From positions 1-39,407 of the forward strand of contig CALBMX010000022.1 of NCBI GenBank assembly GCA_937896235.1: a stretch of 39,407 bases of DNA. The letters are read 5' to 3'. Positions 11,577-20,512 of the stretch are shown piece after piece. The DNA is from an uncultured bacterium (GTDB lineage: Bacteria > Planctomycetota > UBA1135 > GCA-002686595). The translations under genes and the position numbers were made by a program. Every line of letters starts with the position of its first letter. Positions within the stretch are counted from its first letter, which is position 1. Below the pieces are notes generated by a model, which worked only from the letters and a program-made list of their open reading frames with translations, was not told the origin of the DNA and did not search any database.

Positions 11577-12131
11577 TTAGACGGCCTCCACTTCCCAGTA
11601 CTCCAATTCGACAGGGGTCGGTCGACCAAAGATGGTCACGATCACCCGGACGGTTCCTTTGTCCGGGTTGATGTCATCGACGGCTCCATCGAAGCCGTCG
11701 AAGGCCCCTGATTTGACTTTTACGATGTCGCCCTTCTTGAGGCCAATGGCCACTTTAGGACGATCTTCGCTTTCACTCATGCGGATCAAGATCGCTGAGA
11801 CCTCATCCACTGAGAGAGGAGTGGGCTCACCGCCCATTCCTAAAAATTCCCCGAAACCGCGGGTCGCCTTCAATGTAGAACGCGTCGCAATGGCATCGGG
11901 AGACTCGGGGTCCGACAGATCCGCTTGGATCATCAAATACCCCGGGTAAAGCTTCTTTTTGACTACGCGCTTCTTGCCAGCGCGTAAATCGGTCACCTTT
12001 TCGATTGGGACCAAAATCTGAGGGATGTTCCCCTCAAGTCCAGCGGCAGCAATTTGCTTGATCAGCTGTCTGCATACCGAATCTTCGCGTCCTGCCTGGC
12101 AGCGAACGAAATACCACTCGTAAGCAGCCAT
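11577..12131 (-). CDS. nusG: Transcription termination/antitermination factor NusG
   Basis: Processivity factor that bridges RNA polymerase to Rho or to the ribosome. The 184-residue product begins with the NGN domain (EWYFVRCQAGRED, KKLYPGYLMIQADL). It ends with a KOW domain near residues 130-165 (GDIVKVKSGAFDGFDGAVDDI). Its ATG overlaps the secE TAA by one base, indicating translational coupling. The secE-nusG pair is one of the best-conserved bacterial gene pairs. Confidence 0.97.
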   Translation of the reverse strand: MAAYEWYFVRCQAGREDSVCRQLIKQIAAAGLEGNIPQILVPIEKVTDLRAGKKRVVKKKLYPGYLMIQADLSDPESPDAIATRSTLKATRGFGEFLGMGGEPTPLSVDEVSAILIRMSESEDRPKVAIGLKKGDIVKVKSGAFDGFDGAVDDINPDKGTVRVIVTIFGRPTPVELEYWEVEAV

Positions 12132-12565
12132 TAGCTTGCGCCTCCGCTAAGGATGTAGGTGAAGATCTTGCTGAGTACGATGTCCGATCCGGCCAAGAAG
12201 ACCATCAGGAAAAGCACAAAGCCGATCACCACAAACGAAGAGTTAATGACCTCAGGCATTTTGGCCCAGGTCACCTTCTGGAGTTCCGATTCGGTGTCGA
12301 TCAAGAGATCGGCGACCTTCGGAGTCTGGTGCCAACGGAACAGCAAGACGAATCCGACCACAAAGGCTGCGGTCGAGATAGCGAATGCGCCCGTCAGGTG
12401 CCATCCAAGGATGGGGATTCTTCCCATGTCTGACTTCAGGCTATCCACAAACGACAAAAGCGTTTGGTTCAAGGCCATGCAGCCATACAAGAACAGAAGG
12501 GCCAGCGTCCAAAACGCTCCCATGCGGACCATACGGCCCTGTTCGCTCTTATAGGCTTTCATCAT
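12131..12565 (-). CDS. secE: Protein translocase subunit SecE
   Basis: Essential membrane subunit that clamps SecY in the Sec translocon. I place the start at the first of two adjacent ATGs (12563-12565), giving 144 residues. An upstream in-frame ATG at 12602-12604 adds 13 polar residues and has no better ribosome-binding site. Three membrane helices are visible, as in the longer proteobacterial form. The family motif SELQKVTWAKMPEV precedes the last helix, the amphipathic-helix region that contacts SecY. It lies between rpmG and nusG. Confidence 0.93.
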   Translation of the reverse strand: MMKAYKSEQGRMVRMGAFWTLALLFLYGCMALNQTLLSFVDSLKSDMGRIPILGWHLTGAFAISTAAFVVGFVLLFRWHQTPKVADLLIDTESELQKVTWAKMPEVINSSFVVIGFVLFLMVFLAGSDIVLSKIFTYILSGGAS

Positions 12566-12637
12566 GATTGAATCGGGGGGTGAGTTACGGTGCTCGAGGC
12601 GCATCCGAAGTGGACAGCGCCGTCAGTAAAGAGATCC

Positions 12638-12796
12638 CTAGAGCTTGCGCTCGCGGTGGGATGTGTGCTTCCGGCAGAACCGGCAATACTTGTTCTTTTC
12701 GAGCTTGTAGACCGCCTTCTGGCGCTTGTGCGTCGTGTAGTTGCGGTTCCGGCACTCAGAGCACACGAGAAACACATAGCGTTCTTTGGTCTTCAT
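12638..12796 (-). CDS. rpmG: 50S ribosomal protein bL33, zinc-binding type
   Basis: A 52-residue protein read directly from the minus strand, starting MKTKERYVFLVCSEC and ending RERKL. It carries two CxxC pairs (CSEC near residue 12 and CRFC near residue 38), so it is the zinc-coordinating form of L33. The start is preceded by the purine stretch GATAAGAG. The rpmG-secE-nusG order is widespread in bacteria. It is probably the first gene of the long operon, because a terminator lies just upstream. Confidence 0.95.
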   Translation of the reverse strand: MKTKERYVFLVCSECRNRNYTTHKRQKAVYKLEKNKYCRFCRKHTSHRERKL

Positions 12797-12836
12797 TTGA
12801 TTCTCTTATCCAAGGCCAGCTCTACAAGAGTCCGGC

Positions 12837-12860
12837 AAAAAAGCTCAGCAAAGTTTGCTA
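12837..12860 (-). terminator. Intrinsic terminator after tuf
   Basis: In the transcribed direction, a 9-bp stem with one bulge (GCTAGCAAA pairing with TTTGCTGAGC) is followed immediately by T6 (12837-12842). This is the canonical layout of a Rho-independent terminator. It lies between tuf and rpmG and should separate the tRNA-tuf transcript from the ribosomal-protein/polymerase operon. Confidence 0.7.
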
Positions 12861-12862
12861 GC

Positions 12863-12897
12863 CGCGCCCCACGCTCCGAAGTGGAGCGGGGGGCGCG
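12863..12897 (-). other. Long GC-rich hairpin between the tuf stop and its terminator
   Basis: A 14-bp stem with a single internal A-G mismatch (12863-12877 with 12883-12897) has a 5-base loop. It lies 16 bases after the tuf stop and just before the T6-tailed hairpin. It has no U-tract of its own. It could stabilise the tuf 3' end against exonucleases or act as a second terminator element. Confidence 0.6.
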
Positions 12898-12913
12898 TCT
12901 GGCAGGAGATCAT

Positions 12914-14119
12914 TTACTCAATGATCTTGGTAACAACACCAGCACCAACGGTACGGCCACCTTCGCGGATAGCGAAGCGAAGCTGCTCGTCCATTGCGAC
13001 CGGGGTAAGAAGCTCGATCTCAAGCTTCACGTCATCTCCAGGCATGCACATCTCAGCGCCTTCAAGAAGGTTAGCTGTACCAGTCACGTCCGTTGTGCGG
13101 AAGTAGAACTGGGGGCGGTAACCGGAGAAGAAAGGAGTGTGACGTCCACCTTCGTCTTTCGACAGGATGTAGACCTGCGCTTCGAACTTGGTGTGCGGAG
13201 TGATGGTACCCGGCTTGCAGAGAACCTGACCACGCTGGATGTCACTTTTCTTGACGCCGCGGAGCAGGCAACCGACGTTATCACCAGCGCGACCCTCGGT
13301 GAGGATCTTCTGGAACATCTCAACACCAGTACAGGTGGTGTTCGCAGTCGCGCCCATGCCGACGATCTGGATCGGATCGCCAACCTTGACGATGCCGGTC
13401 TCGATACGACCGGTGACCACGGTACCACGACCCTCGATCGAGAACACGTCCTCGACAGGCATCAGGAAATCCTTCTCGGTCTCGCGGACGGGCAACGGGA
13501 TAAAGCTGTCAATCGCGTCCATCAACTCGTTGATGCAGTTGAAGACCGGGTCATCCGACGGCGTGCCGGCGTTCAGCGCGTTCTCAACAGCGAGAGCGGA
13601 ACCGCGAATGATCGGGGTGTCGTCTCCTGGGAAATCGTACTTGTCGAGAAGCTCACGAATCTCCATATCGACCAAGTCGAGAAGCTCTTCGTCGTCGACC
13701 TGGTCGACTTTGTTCATGAACACCACGACGTGCGGCACGTTGACCTGACGGGCGAGCAGGATGTGCTCTTTCGTTTGAGGCATCGGGCCGTCAGCTGCAG
13801 ACACAACCAAGATAGCGCCGTCCATTTGGGCAGCACCGGTGATCATGTTTTTGACGTAGTCGGCGTGGCCGGGGCAGTCAACGTGAGCGTAGTGACGGGT
13901 CTCGGTTTGGTACTCGACGTGTGTCGTCGAGATGGTGATACCGCGGGCCTTCTCTTCAGGGGCCTTGTCGATCTCGTCAAAGTTTTTGGCCACAGCGAGG
14001 CCGAGGGTCGCCTGGTGGCGGCAGATTGCCGACGTAAGTGTGGTCTTACCGTGGTCAACGTGACCGATGGTGCCCACATTTACGTGCGGCTTGTTCCGTT
14101 CGAAGGTTTCCTTAGCCAT
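12914..14119 (-). CDS. tuf: Elongation factor Tu
   Basis: GTPase that delivers aminoacyl-tRNA to the ribosome. The 401-residue product has every G motif: GHVDHGKT (G1), RGITI (G2), DCPGH (G3), NKVD (G4) and GSAL (G5). Domains II and III follow, with the canonical RTTDVTG segment. The gene lies 86 bases after tRNA-Thr(GGU) in a tRNA-tuf transcription unit and is followed by two hairpins. No second tuf copy is in the window. Confidence 0.99.
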   Translation of the reverse strand: MAKETFERNKPHVNVGTIGHVDHGKTTLTSAICRHQATLGLAVAKNFDEIDKAPEEKARGITISTTHVEYQTETRHYAHVDCPGHADYVKNMITGAAQMDGAILVVSAADGPMPQTKEHILLARQVNVPHVVVFMNKVDQVDDEELLDLVDMEIRELLDKYDFPGDDTPIIRGSALAVENALNAGTPSDDPVFNCINELMDAIDSFIPLPVRETEKDFLMPVEDVFSIEGRGTVVTGRIETGIVKVGDPIQIVGMGATANTTCTGVEMFQKILTEGRAGDNVGCLLRGVKKSDIQRGQVLCKPGTITPHTKFEAQVYILSKDEGGRHTPFFSGYRPQFYFRTTDVTGTANLLEGAEMCMPGDDVKLEIELLTPVAMDEQLRFAIREGGRTVGAGVVTKIIE

Positions 14120-14205
14120 ATCGGGAGTTCCGAGAGTGGGCCGAAGCCCGGGTGGTTAGTAATGTGGCGCGCTCGGATGAGAGCGCCGAAGAATAAATTG
14201 TTGGA

Positions 14206-14280
14206 TGGAGCTGCTGGCGGGATTTGAACCCGCGACCTCTTCATTACCAATGAAGTGCTCTACCACTGAGCTACAGCAGC
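14206..14280 (-). tRNA. tRNA-Thr (anticodon GGU)
   Basis: Complete 75-base cloverleaf including encoded CCA. The acceptor GCTGCTG pairs with CAGCAGC, with discriminator U. The anticodon arm CTTCA-TTGGTAA-TGAAG has anticodon GGU, and the T-loop is TTCAAAT. It is the last of four tRNAs before tuf, equivalent to E. coli thrT. Confidence 0.97.
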
Positions 14281-14352
14281 CGTCGCCCCAGAGTTGTGGC
14301 ATTGCTGCCGAACCCAAGGGACGGGACTTTGTCTGGACCGAATATTCGGAGG

Positions 14353-14426
14353 TGGAGCGGGCGAACGGACTCGAACCGTCGTCATTAGCTTGGAAGGCTA
14401 AGGTTCTACCATTGAACTACGCCCGC
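14353..14426 (-). tRNA. tRNA-Gly (anticodon UCC)
   Basis: Complete 74-base cloverleaf with encoded CCA. The acceptor GCGGGCG pairs with CGCCCGC. The anticodon arm TTAGC-CTTCCAA-GCTAA has anticodon UCC, reading GGA and GGG, and the T-loop is TTCGAGT. It occupies the place of E. coli glyT. Confidence 0.97.
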
Positions 14427-14581
14427 CTTGAAAGCAGGGAAAGCTCCTTCCGGAGTTGATCACGAGGATGGGTGGCGAAGGCCCGTGTGCATCTCCTTCC
14501 CCCATCACTTTTCGCTTCCATGTTTATGTCAGCGCGATTCGCATGGCCCACGGCTGCCTAGTGGCGTCGGTTGGACTTGTA

Positions 14582-14666
14582 TGGTGGGGGAAGCAGGATT
14601 CGAACCTGCGAAGGCGTGGCCATCAGATTTACAGTCTGACCTCGTTGGCCGCTTGAGTATTCCCCC
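14582..14666 (-). tRNA. tRNA-Tyr (anticodon GUA)
   Basis: Complete 85-base type II tRNA with a long variable arm and encoded CCA. The acceptor GGGGGAA pairs with TTCCCCC, with discriminator A. The anticodon arm TCAGA-CTGTAAA-TCTGA has anticodon GUA. It occupies the place of E. coli tyrU. Confidence 0.97.
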
Positions 14667-14878
14667 ATGGGAGAGTTGCACACCGGCCGGAACGCGGTCC
14701 AAACGCGCCGCTTCTTACGCCGGGCCCCCCACTTCTAAAAAGTAGGTAACACGCGGCGGAGCGACGCTTCCGTCATCTTCCGGTCCAGGTCTCGTTTTCA
14801 GTGAGCAGGCAAGGCGACAAGTCGCCAGGCCGGTTCCGGACATTGTCCGGGATGTTCTTTTTGTCTCCCAAATGTTGG

Positions 14879-14955
14879 TGGAGCCAGCGGTGGGACTCGA
14901 ACCCACAACCGCTTGATTACAAATCAAGAGCTCTGCCAATTGAAGCTACGCTGGC
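14879..14955 (-). tRNA. tRNA-Thr (anticodon UGU)
   Basis: Complete 77-base cloverleaf with encoded CCA. The acceptor GCCAGCG pairs with CGCTGGC, with discriminator U. The anticodon arm CTTGA-TTTGTAA-TCAAG has anticodon UGU, and the T-loop is TTCGAGT. It is the first tRNA of the unit, about 45 bases after the predicted transcription start, and matches E. coli thrU. Confidence 0.97.
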
Positions 14956-15006
14956 TATCTGGGAAACAAGTCCTAAGGGCGAGGCTCTCGCACTTGGGGG
15001 ACGGGA

Positions 15007-15034
15007 ATCATAGGGAGCCCGGGCCGTGCGTCAA
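15007..15034 (-). promoter_or_regulatory. Sigma70-type promoter of the tRNA-tuf operon
   Basis: TTGACG (15029-15034) and TATGAT (15007-15012) are separated by 16 bases and point leftward at tRNA-Thr(UGU). Both hexamers match the consensus at five of six positions. The bases after the -10 read TCCCGTCCCC, a GC-rich discriminator typical of stringently controlled stable-RNA promoters. An A/T-rich patch just upstream could act as an UP element. This is the best promoter match in the window. Confidence 0.8.
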
Positions 15035-15119
15035 CCTTCAGAACGAGTTTTTCGTGAACTCCCTCAACTTCTTCGCATTTGCATACGAGTTGCCCCCGCT
15101 TTTTCCGGCCATCTGGCCT

Positions 15120-16262
15120 CTAAAGGGAGACTGCACGATCTCGCCAGGTTTCAAAAGAAGCGCGGACCATCTCCAAACTCGCTCCACTGAAGGACTCCAA
15201 GAATGCCGAGGCCAGCTCCAGGGCCACGACGTTCTCCCCAACTACGCTGGCGGCTGGCACCGCGGTCACATCCGAGCGCTGGTAGGTCGATTTTACGGGT
15301 CCCCCACCGAACTCGACGGTCTCGAGGCCTTTCCGCAGGGTTGAGATGGGTTTCATCGCTGCCCTTAGCACGAGAGGGGCGCCTGTAGTCATGCCGCCCT
15401 CTAGCCCACCAGATCGATTCGAAGCGCGGCCGAAGCGGCCAAAAGAACCCTCCTCGCCACCGCCGAGCTCGATGGCATCGTGGACCTCTCCACCCCGCAA
15501 CCTAGCGGACTCAAAGCCAACCCCAAACTCCACACCTTTGATCGCAGGGATCGCGAGCACCGCTGCTCCCAACCGGCTAGTCATCCGACCGCGCGGGTCC
15601 TGGAATGTTCCCAGCCCTGGCGGCAGACCGGTCACGCAAACCTCAAAGATCCCCCCAAGCGTGTCCCCATCTGCCTTTGCGGCGTCAACAGCAGCTTTCC
15701 ACGCTAGTTCGCTTTCTGGATCTAGGCACGCGAAATCACTCCGTTCGCGAAGATCGAACTGCCGCTTAGCATCCACTTCCGTCACCGCAGCAGCGAGCCC
15801 GCCGAGCTCGACAACGTAGCCAAAGATTCGCACTCCAAAAGCTTCGAGGACTTGGCGCGCCGCTGCACCGAGGGCCACCCGCATGGCCGTCTCCCGTGCG
15901 CTTGCACGCTCCAAAATCGCCCTAGGGTCCGCTTTCCCGTACTTTTGGCAGCCCGCCAAATCCGCATGTCCCGGCCGTGGACTCGTCGGAATCCCAAGCT
16001 CTTCAATCTTTACGTCTCGATTCTCGATCATGAGGGCAAGAGGCGAACCCAGGGTCAAACCCGCTCGCATTCCCGAAAGCACGCGAACGGTATCGGACTC
16101 GATCGCCATGCGCCCGCCACGGCCATATCCGCCTTGCCGACGCCGCAACTCCCCATCGATGCGCTCGATAGAAAGCTCAAGCCCCGCGGGTAAACCCTCG
16201 AGGATCCCGACAAGTGCCGCGCCATGGGATTCCCCCGCAGTGGTCCATCTCAATCCGCTCAT
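15120..16262 (-). CDS. aroC: Chorismate synthase
   Basis: Last step of the shikimate pathway: converts 5-enolpyruvylshikimate-3-phosphate to chorismate using reduced FMN. The 380-residue product has all three family signatures. These are GESHG near residue 11, the arginine/glycine-rich RRQGGYGRGGRM with RPGHAD...KYGKADPR...ERASARETA, and the C-terminal RSDVTAVPAASVVGE. It lies 126 bases downstream of mutS2 on the same strand and may share its transcript. The tRNA-tuf promoter begins about 85 bases after its stop. Confidence 0.97.
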   Translation of the reverse strand: MSGLRWTTAGESHGAALVGILEGLPAGLELSIERIDGELRRRQGGYGRGGRMAIESDTVRVLSGMRAGLTLGSPLALMIENRDVKIEELGIPTSPRPGHADLAGCQKYGKADPRAILERASARETAMRVALGAAARQVLEAFGVRIFGYVVELGGLAAAVTEVDAKRQFDLRERSDFACLDPESELAWKAAVDAAKADGDTLGGIFEVCVTGLPPGLGTFQDPRGRMTSRLGAAVLAIPAIKGVEFGVGFESARLRGGEVHDAIELGGGEEGSFGRFGRASNRSGGLEGGMTTGAPLVLRAAMKPISTLRKGLETVEFGGGPVKSTYQRSDVTAVPAASVVGENVVALELASAFLESFSGASLEMVRASFETWRDRAVSL

Positions 16263-16388
16263 AGCCCAAAGTATACCGCCAGGTTCTGCGGCCCCCCAAC
16301 CCTCAGAAGCTAGTTCCGGGTTGAAGCGCCCCGATCCCCCGCCTCCATATCCGGAGTCCGCCCCAAGCTCTCCGCTGCCTCAAACCGT

Positions 16389-18539
16389 TTAGAGGGTGTC
16401 GTACGTGGAGATCTCTTCGAAACCGACTTCAAACTCCGCCCGACCGACTTGAATGGACACGCGCTTCTTCTCCTTGAAAATGCGCGTGATGGCACAGCGC
16501 TTCCTATAGCGAGGAACCCAAACGTGGTCGCCCTTCTTCAAACCCGCCAAGAAGTCCGTCCGAAGGTCATCCAGGCTCGACCCAACAAGCGCCTCTTCCA
16601 ACTTATCGAGAGCCTCCTGCATCTCGTGCTTAGCCGCTTTAGCCATTTGGGGTAGCAGGCTGCGCGACTTCGCGAGGTGTGATTTCGCGTCCCGCAGGCG
16701 CTTCTCAATCCCCAGCTGAGCCTCTTTGGTGAGTAGCGTTACTTGACGAGCCTGTGCCTCGCGCTCGACCTTGAGGTGGCGGCGTTCGTCCTCAACTTCG
16801 CCAAGTTTTGTCTCCGCCTGCCCACGCAGCTCCTCGGCCCGTGAACGACTTTGGCGGAGGTCGTCGAAGAGAGCTTCGCGCTCTCCCCCCGATGCGCCCG
16901 AGGCCTCTAGGCACTCTGCCGCACGCGCCAACAAGTCGCTTGGCAAGCCGAGCCGCTTGGCGATCGCTAGCGCTCGCGACTCACCGGGGATTCCAAGGAG
17001 TAGGTGGTATTGGGGCGCAAGGGTTTCAAGGTCAAACTCTGTACAGGCGTTCTCTGCGCGCGCATGCCGATAGGCCACCTCCTTGAGGCGGCCAAGGTGC
17101 GTCGAGACTAGCGCCGGTGCCCCACGCCGCAGGAGCTCTTCGAGTAGCGCCTCGCCGAGTGCGGACCCCTCATCGGGGTCCGTGCCGCCACCCAACTCGT
17201 CAAACAAAGTGAGTGTGCGCGGACCGGCGCCGCTTCCATCCGTAGCGAGTGCGGCCCGAATGCGGACCAAATGCGAGGCAAAGGTCGAGAGGTTCTGCTC
17301 GACCTCTTGCTCGTCACCGATATCCGCAAAAATGCCGTCGTAAAATGGGATGCGCGACCCCTCGCTACAAATCACAGGCAGGCCAAGACGAACCAGAAGT
17401 GCGGCGAGGCCTGCACTCTTTAGCGCTAGCGTTTTCCCCCCGGTGTTTGGTCCCGTGATTACGATCAAGTCAAAATCCTCCCCCAAGCGCAGATCGATCG
17501 GGACGCAGCTTTCGAGCTCTCCCGCGCGTACTTTTTGCACGAGAATGGGGTGCCTAATCGAGCGCAAAAGCATGCCCGGCCCACCGGCATCCGTCACGAC
17601 GCGTCCATCGTTAGAGATGGCCCAAAGTGCTGAAAGAGTCCCGATCTCGAACTCCGCTGCGACTTCGATGGCCTGGTGAAGCTCGGGTTCAGCGCCAAAA
17701 ACCAAGCGCGTCAACTCCGTCAAAATCCGACTGACTTCGCGCGCTTCCGAGATGCGCAAGTCCGCCAGCCGGTTTCCGGACTCGACAACCGCTGCCGGTT
17801 CGATGAAGAGCGTCTCCCCACTTTGACTGCGGTCGTGAACGATGCCCTTCACATGGCGTCGCTCGCGCGCCCGCACCGCGAGGACGGGGCGCCCTCCACG
17901 CCAGTGCACGCGACCGAGTTGGCCTTCAGCAAGTGACTTGCGGACCTCGCCTCCACTTGAAATTCGTTGGACCACACGCGTGATGTCAGACTCCAATGCC
18001 GAGCTGTCTTTTCGCATCTTGCGCAAAGCTGGCGAGGCTTCATCAACGACACGGCCGCGATCGTCAAGAGACTTGTCGATTTCCGTCGTCAGCTTGGTCA
18101 AGTCGGGAATCGCGTCAGCTAAACGCGCACATGCTGGGAGCTCTGGAGTCCGGGCGGTGACCCAGCGGCGCAGCTTCGCTAGAGCGCGCAAGAAGGTTGC
18201 AAGGACTTTGAACTCGTCCTCGTCCAAAGCCCGCGTGAACCTACGGGCAATGAGCAGGATCGGCTGGGGATCGGTGATGCCTGCGAGTGGCGGCACACAC
18301 GTCGAGTCATAGGGATTCTGCGCAGCGGCGTTGAAGCCGACCTCGCTGCTGGCGTAGGCCAAGAGCTCTGCGCAGCGCGCGAGCGCCTCACGCGCGTCCG
18401 CCTCGGTGCGCGGCTGTAGCTCTTCCAAAGCGCGGCGCCCTAACGAGGAGGCCGCGTGAGCGGCAAAGAGCTCGCGAACCCGCGGCCAGTCGAGTGCGTC
18501 CGCTGCAAAGCCCTCCAGAGTCCTTTGGGCAGCGCTCAT
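16389..18539 (-). CDS. mutS2: MutS2-family ATPase lacking the Smr domain
   Basis: MutS2 proteins are MutS-like ATPases linked to suppression of recombination and, in Bacillus, to rescue of collided ribosomes. The 716-residue product has Walker A GPNTGGKT (363-370), Walker B TLFDELG (444-450) with GGTDPDEGSALGEALLEELL, and STH at 479-481. A charged coiled-coil region covers about 555-655, and a KOW-like domain about 665-705. It ends there. The C-terminal Smr nuclease domain of typical MutS2 (about 780 residues) is missing. Only 126 bases separate the stop from aroC, too few to encode it in another frame. The start overlaps the upstream gene's stop by 4 bases. Confidence 0.93.
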   Translation of the reverse strand: MSAAQRTLEGFAADALDWPRVRELFAAHAASSLGRRALEELQPRTEADAREALARCAELLAYASSEVGFNAAAQNPYDSTCVPPLAGITDPQPILLIARRFTRALDEDEFKVLATFLRALAKLRRWVTARTPELPACARLADAIPDLTKLTTEIDKSLDDRGRVVDEASPALRKMRKDSSALESDITRVVQRISSGGEVRKSLAEGQLGRVHWRGGRPVLAVRARERRHVKGIVHDRSQSGETLFIEPAAVVESGNRLADLRISEAREVSRILTELTRLVFGAEPELHQAIEVAAEFEIGTLSALWAISNDGRVVTDAGGPGMLLRSIRHPILVQKVRAGELESCVPIDLRLGEDFDLIVITGPNTGGKTLALKSAGLAALLVRLGLPVICSEGSRIPFYDGIFADIGDEQEVEQNLSTFASHLVRIRAALATDGSGAGPRTLTLFDELGGGTDPDEGSALGEALLEELLRRGAPALVSTHLGRLKEVAYRHARAENACTEFDLETLAPQYHLLLGIPGESRALAIAKRLGLPSDLLARAAECLEASGASGGEREALFDDLRQSRSRAEELRGQAETKLGEVEDERRHLKVEREAQARQVTLLTKEAQLGIEKRLRDAKSHLAKSRSLLPQMAKAAKHEMQEALDKLEEALVGSSLDDLRTDFLAGLKKGDHVWVPRYRKRCAITRIFKEKKRVSIQVGRAEFEVGFEEISTYDTL

Positions 18540-20392
18540 CCCTGCCTCCGCAGTGCAAACAGCTTGACGGGACTTGGCACTTTGAGAGGCACAGAAATCG
18601 AGACGCTACCCAACTCCACGGGCAGCCATCCTCCCGCACCGACTAGGCGATCTTGGTAGCCATGAATAAACGCTCGGTTGCCGCGCGATTTGAAGTCCGA
18701 CGGCGACGTGATAAAGATCACTTCAAACTCATTGGCCCAAAGCTGCAGCTGCTCGTCATTCCACCCGGGATCTTCCCCCTTAAAGGTCAAACACAGGGCG
18801 GGGTTGCCGTCACCTCGCACAACCCCTGCGTCTCTGCGCAGGCGCTCGGGGGACCCTCCGCGGGCAACCAGGCCAATGTGTAGGGCCGAGGGTGAGAGCT
18901 CCGTGCTGATACCAAGCCACCCGAACTTTGCGCCGGGACCGGAGTCTCTCTCCATGCGCGCAACCTCGATAGCAACCAAGTCGAGCAGCTCCTTGGCCAT
19001 CTTCGAATCGAGTCCACCGGTCGAGAGGGAGCGCAGCGGGGAGATGTCAAAACGCTCCCTTACGATCCCCATCTGATACTCCCGAACGGCGAGGGTCGCC
19101 TCTCTTTGCTGCACATCCCCATTTGGTACGACTTCCACGAAACCGCGCGTCGCATCAAAAAGAAGTACGCTGTCCAGCTGAGGTGCCGCCAGCAAAATGA
19201 CTAGAACTGCTGGTGCCGCAATAAAAGCGAAATGTCCCCGTGCGATTCGAGCGACCAGGTGGGCCACCCCCACACTTCCCAAGACGAACAGGAAAGGACC
19301 GGGTGCTATCAAGAAACGATCTAGATGAAAGTTGTGAGTCGCGATAGGGATGACGATTGCAAGCAAGACAAGCCAAATCGTTCCCAGACTACGTGGAGCT
19401 TTTCGGACGAGTGGCAAGGTCAGGAGAGCTCCCAAAAGGGCTGCCAGCAGGGCGCGTGGTGTCCGAAAGAGGGAGATCCCCCAATCGAGTAAGCGGTACG
19501 CGTCGGGGGTACGATCGAGCTGTTGATTGCCTCCCAGGAACTCCATAAAGGCGCTGCGGTGACTCTCCGCGATTTCCGCGCCCCCAGGAAAGGGCAGCGC
19601 GAACCACCAGAGGAATCCGAGGGCCGCCGGAGCTGCTAATCGAAATGTGGAAATCGCGAATGTGCGTCCCTCGCCGGCCCGAAACGCGAGGACGCCGCTG
19701 ACCACTACGTCAAGCGAAAGCCCCAAGCCAAGCAGGAGTCCGTAGTTGAACTTGGTGAAAAACGCCAGTGTGACGAGGGCTCCGACTTGAATGTCCCGGA
19801 GGGCGGAACCCGACTCTCCCGCTAAGCGCGTTCGTCGAATCCAAGTGTATACGGTGAAGATTGCCACTGTCGCAAAGGGCACCTCGAGAAACCACGTCGC
19901 CGAGTAGTCCATGAACAGCGGCGAGCAAAGACCGAAAGCGAATGCAAAAAAGACCGCCAACTTCCGGACGAGTGCGCTCTCCTTTCGCGTCACCTCCGAC
20001 GTCAGCAGGGCAAGCCCTAGAAGGCCCAACCCCCAGAGCCAGCGACCGACGCGTCTCCCGAACACTTCCGGGTTGTTGGAGTTGCCTGATACAACCTGGG
20101 CCGCGGCGACAAACGCCGGGTATACAAAGGGGTACTGAGTGCATCCGAGAAGGACGTTCACGGCCTCGCGGACCTCCCCAACCTCTAAGGCAAGCGCCAT
20201 ATGTGTGGATGGCAAGCCGACGTGCATCGACTCGTCCCACCCCCAACTTCGGGATTCGTCCACAAGGAGTCCGAGTGCCAGCAATACGGCCAGCGCGAGC
20301 CATTCGAACGCGAACTTGCGCAGCAGGCTGGGCCTGCCCACGCCGCCTTCCTTTGCGTCAACTGTCTCTTTCGTGGTCATGAGGGCAACCAT
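18536..20392 (-). CDS. Predicted GT-C family membrane glycosyltransferase
   Basis: A 618-residue polytopic membrane protein with about ten hydrophobic segments and a soluble C-terminal region from about residue 460. The first periplasmic loop has the acidic pair D53-E54 in WGWDESMHVG, followed by a TQYPFVYPAF segment. This resembles the loop-1 acidic motif of GT39/GT83-like dolichyl- or polyprenyl-phosphate-sugar transferases. The acceptor is unknown; cell-surface glycan or protein glycosylation is the likely role. The stop overlaps the mutS2 start by 4 bases. M5 is an alternative start. Confidence 0.7.
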   Translation of the reverse strand: MVALMTTKETVDAKEGGVGRPSLLRKFAFEWLALAVLLALGLLVDESRSWGWDESMHVGLPSTHMALALEVGEVREAVNVLLGCTQYPFVYPAFVAAAQVVSGNSNNPEVFGRRVGRWLWGLGLLGLALLTSEVTRKESALVRKLAVFFAFAFGLCSPLFMDYSATWFLEVPFATVAIFTVYTWIRRTRLAGESGSALRDIQVGALVTLAFFTKFNYGLLLGLGLSLDVVVSGVLAFRAGEGRTFAISTFRLAAPAALGFLWWFALPFPGGAEIAESHRSAFMEFLGGNQQLDRTPDAYRLLDWGISLFRTPRALLAALLGALLTLPLVRKAPRSLGTIWLVLLAIVIPIATHNFHLDRFLIAPGPFLFVLGSVGVAHLVARIARGHFAFIAAPAVLVILLAAPQLDSVLLFDATRGFVEVVPNGDVQQREATLAVREYQMGIVRERFDISPLRSLSTGGLDSKMAKELLDLVAIEVARMERDSGPGAKFGWLGISTELSPSALHIGLVARGGSPERLRRDAGVVRGDGNPALCLTFKGEDPGWNDEQLQLWANEFEVIFITSPSDFKSRGNRAFIHGYQDRLVGAGGWLPVELGSVSISVPLKVPSPVKLFALRRQG

Positions 20393-20506
20393 CCTAACCG
20401 CGCCGAGCGCTGCCCCCCAGAGTTCTCCCCGCCGTTACGACCGAGTTTCCTCTCTGCTGCTGGGATCTAGACAACCTCTACCCCTCCCCCCTGGCCTTCA
20501 CTTTTG

Positions 20507-20512
20507 TAGAAT
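20507..20512 (+). promoter_or_regulatory. Candidate -10 element of a leaderless promoter
   Basis: TAGAAT ends 7 bases before the ATG of the cystathionine gamma-lyase-like gene, so transcription would start at or next to the start codon. No convincing -35 hexamer was found upstream, which limits confidence. Confidence 0.35.

Noticed and set aside
12590..14227. 545-residue rightward ORF
   Set aside because: It lies opposite tuf and rpmG, has no recognisable domain, and its length follows from codon bias of the highly expressed tuf gene.
14205..14459. Rightward ORF beginning MELLAGFEPATSSLP
   Set aside because: It is antisense to tRNA-Thr(GGU) and tRNA-Gly(UCC). This peptide type is a well-known artefact of translating tRNA genes on the wrong strand.
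14456..15013. Rightward ORFs containing GKQDSNLRRRGHQ and SQRWDSNPQPLDYKSRALP
   Set aside because: These are antisense translations of tRNA-Tyr and tRNA-Thr(UGU), again a recurrent annotation artefact.
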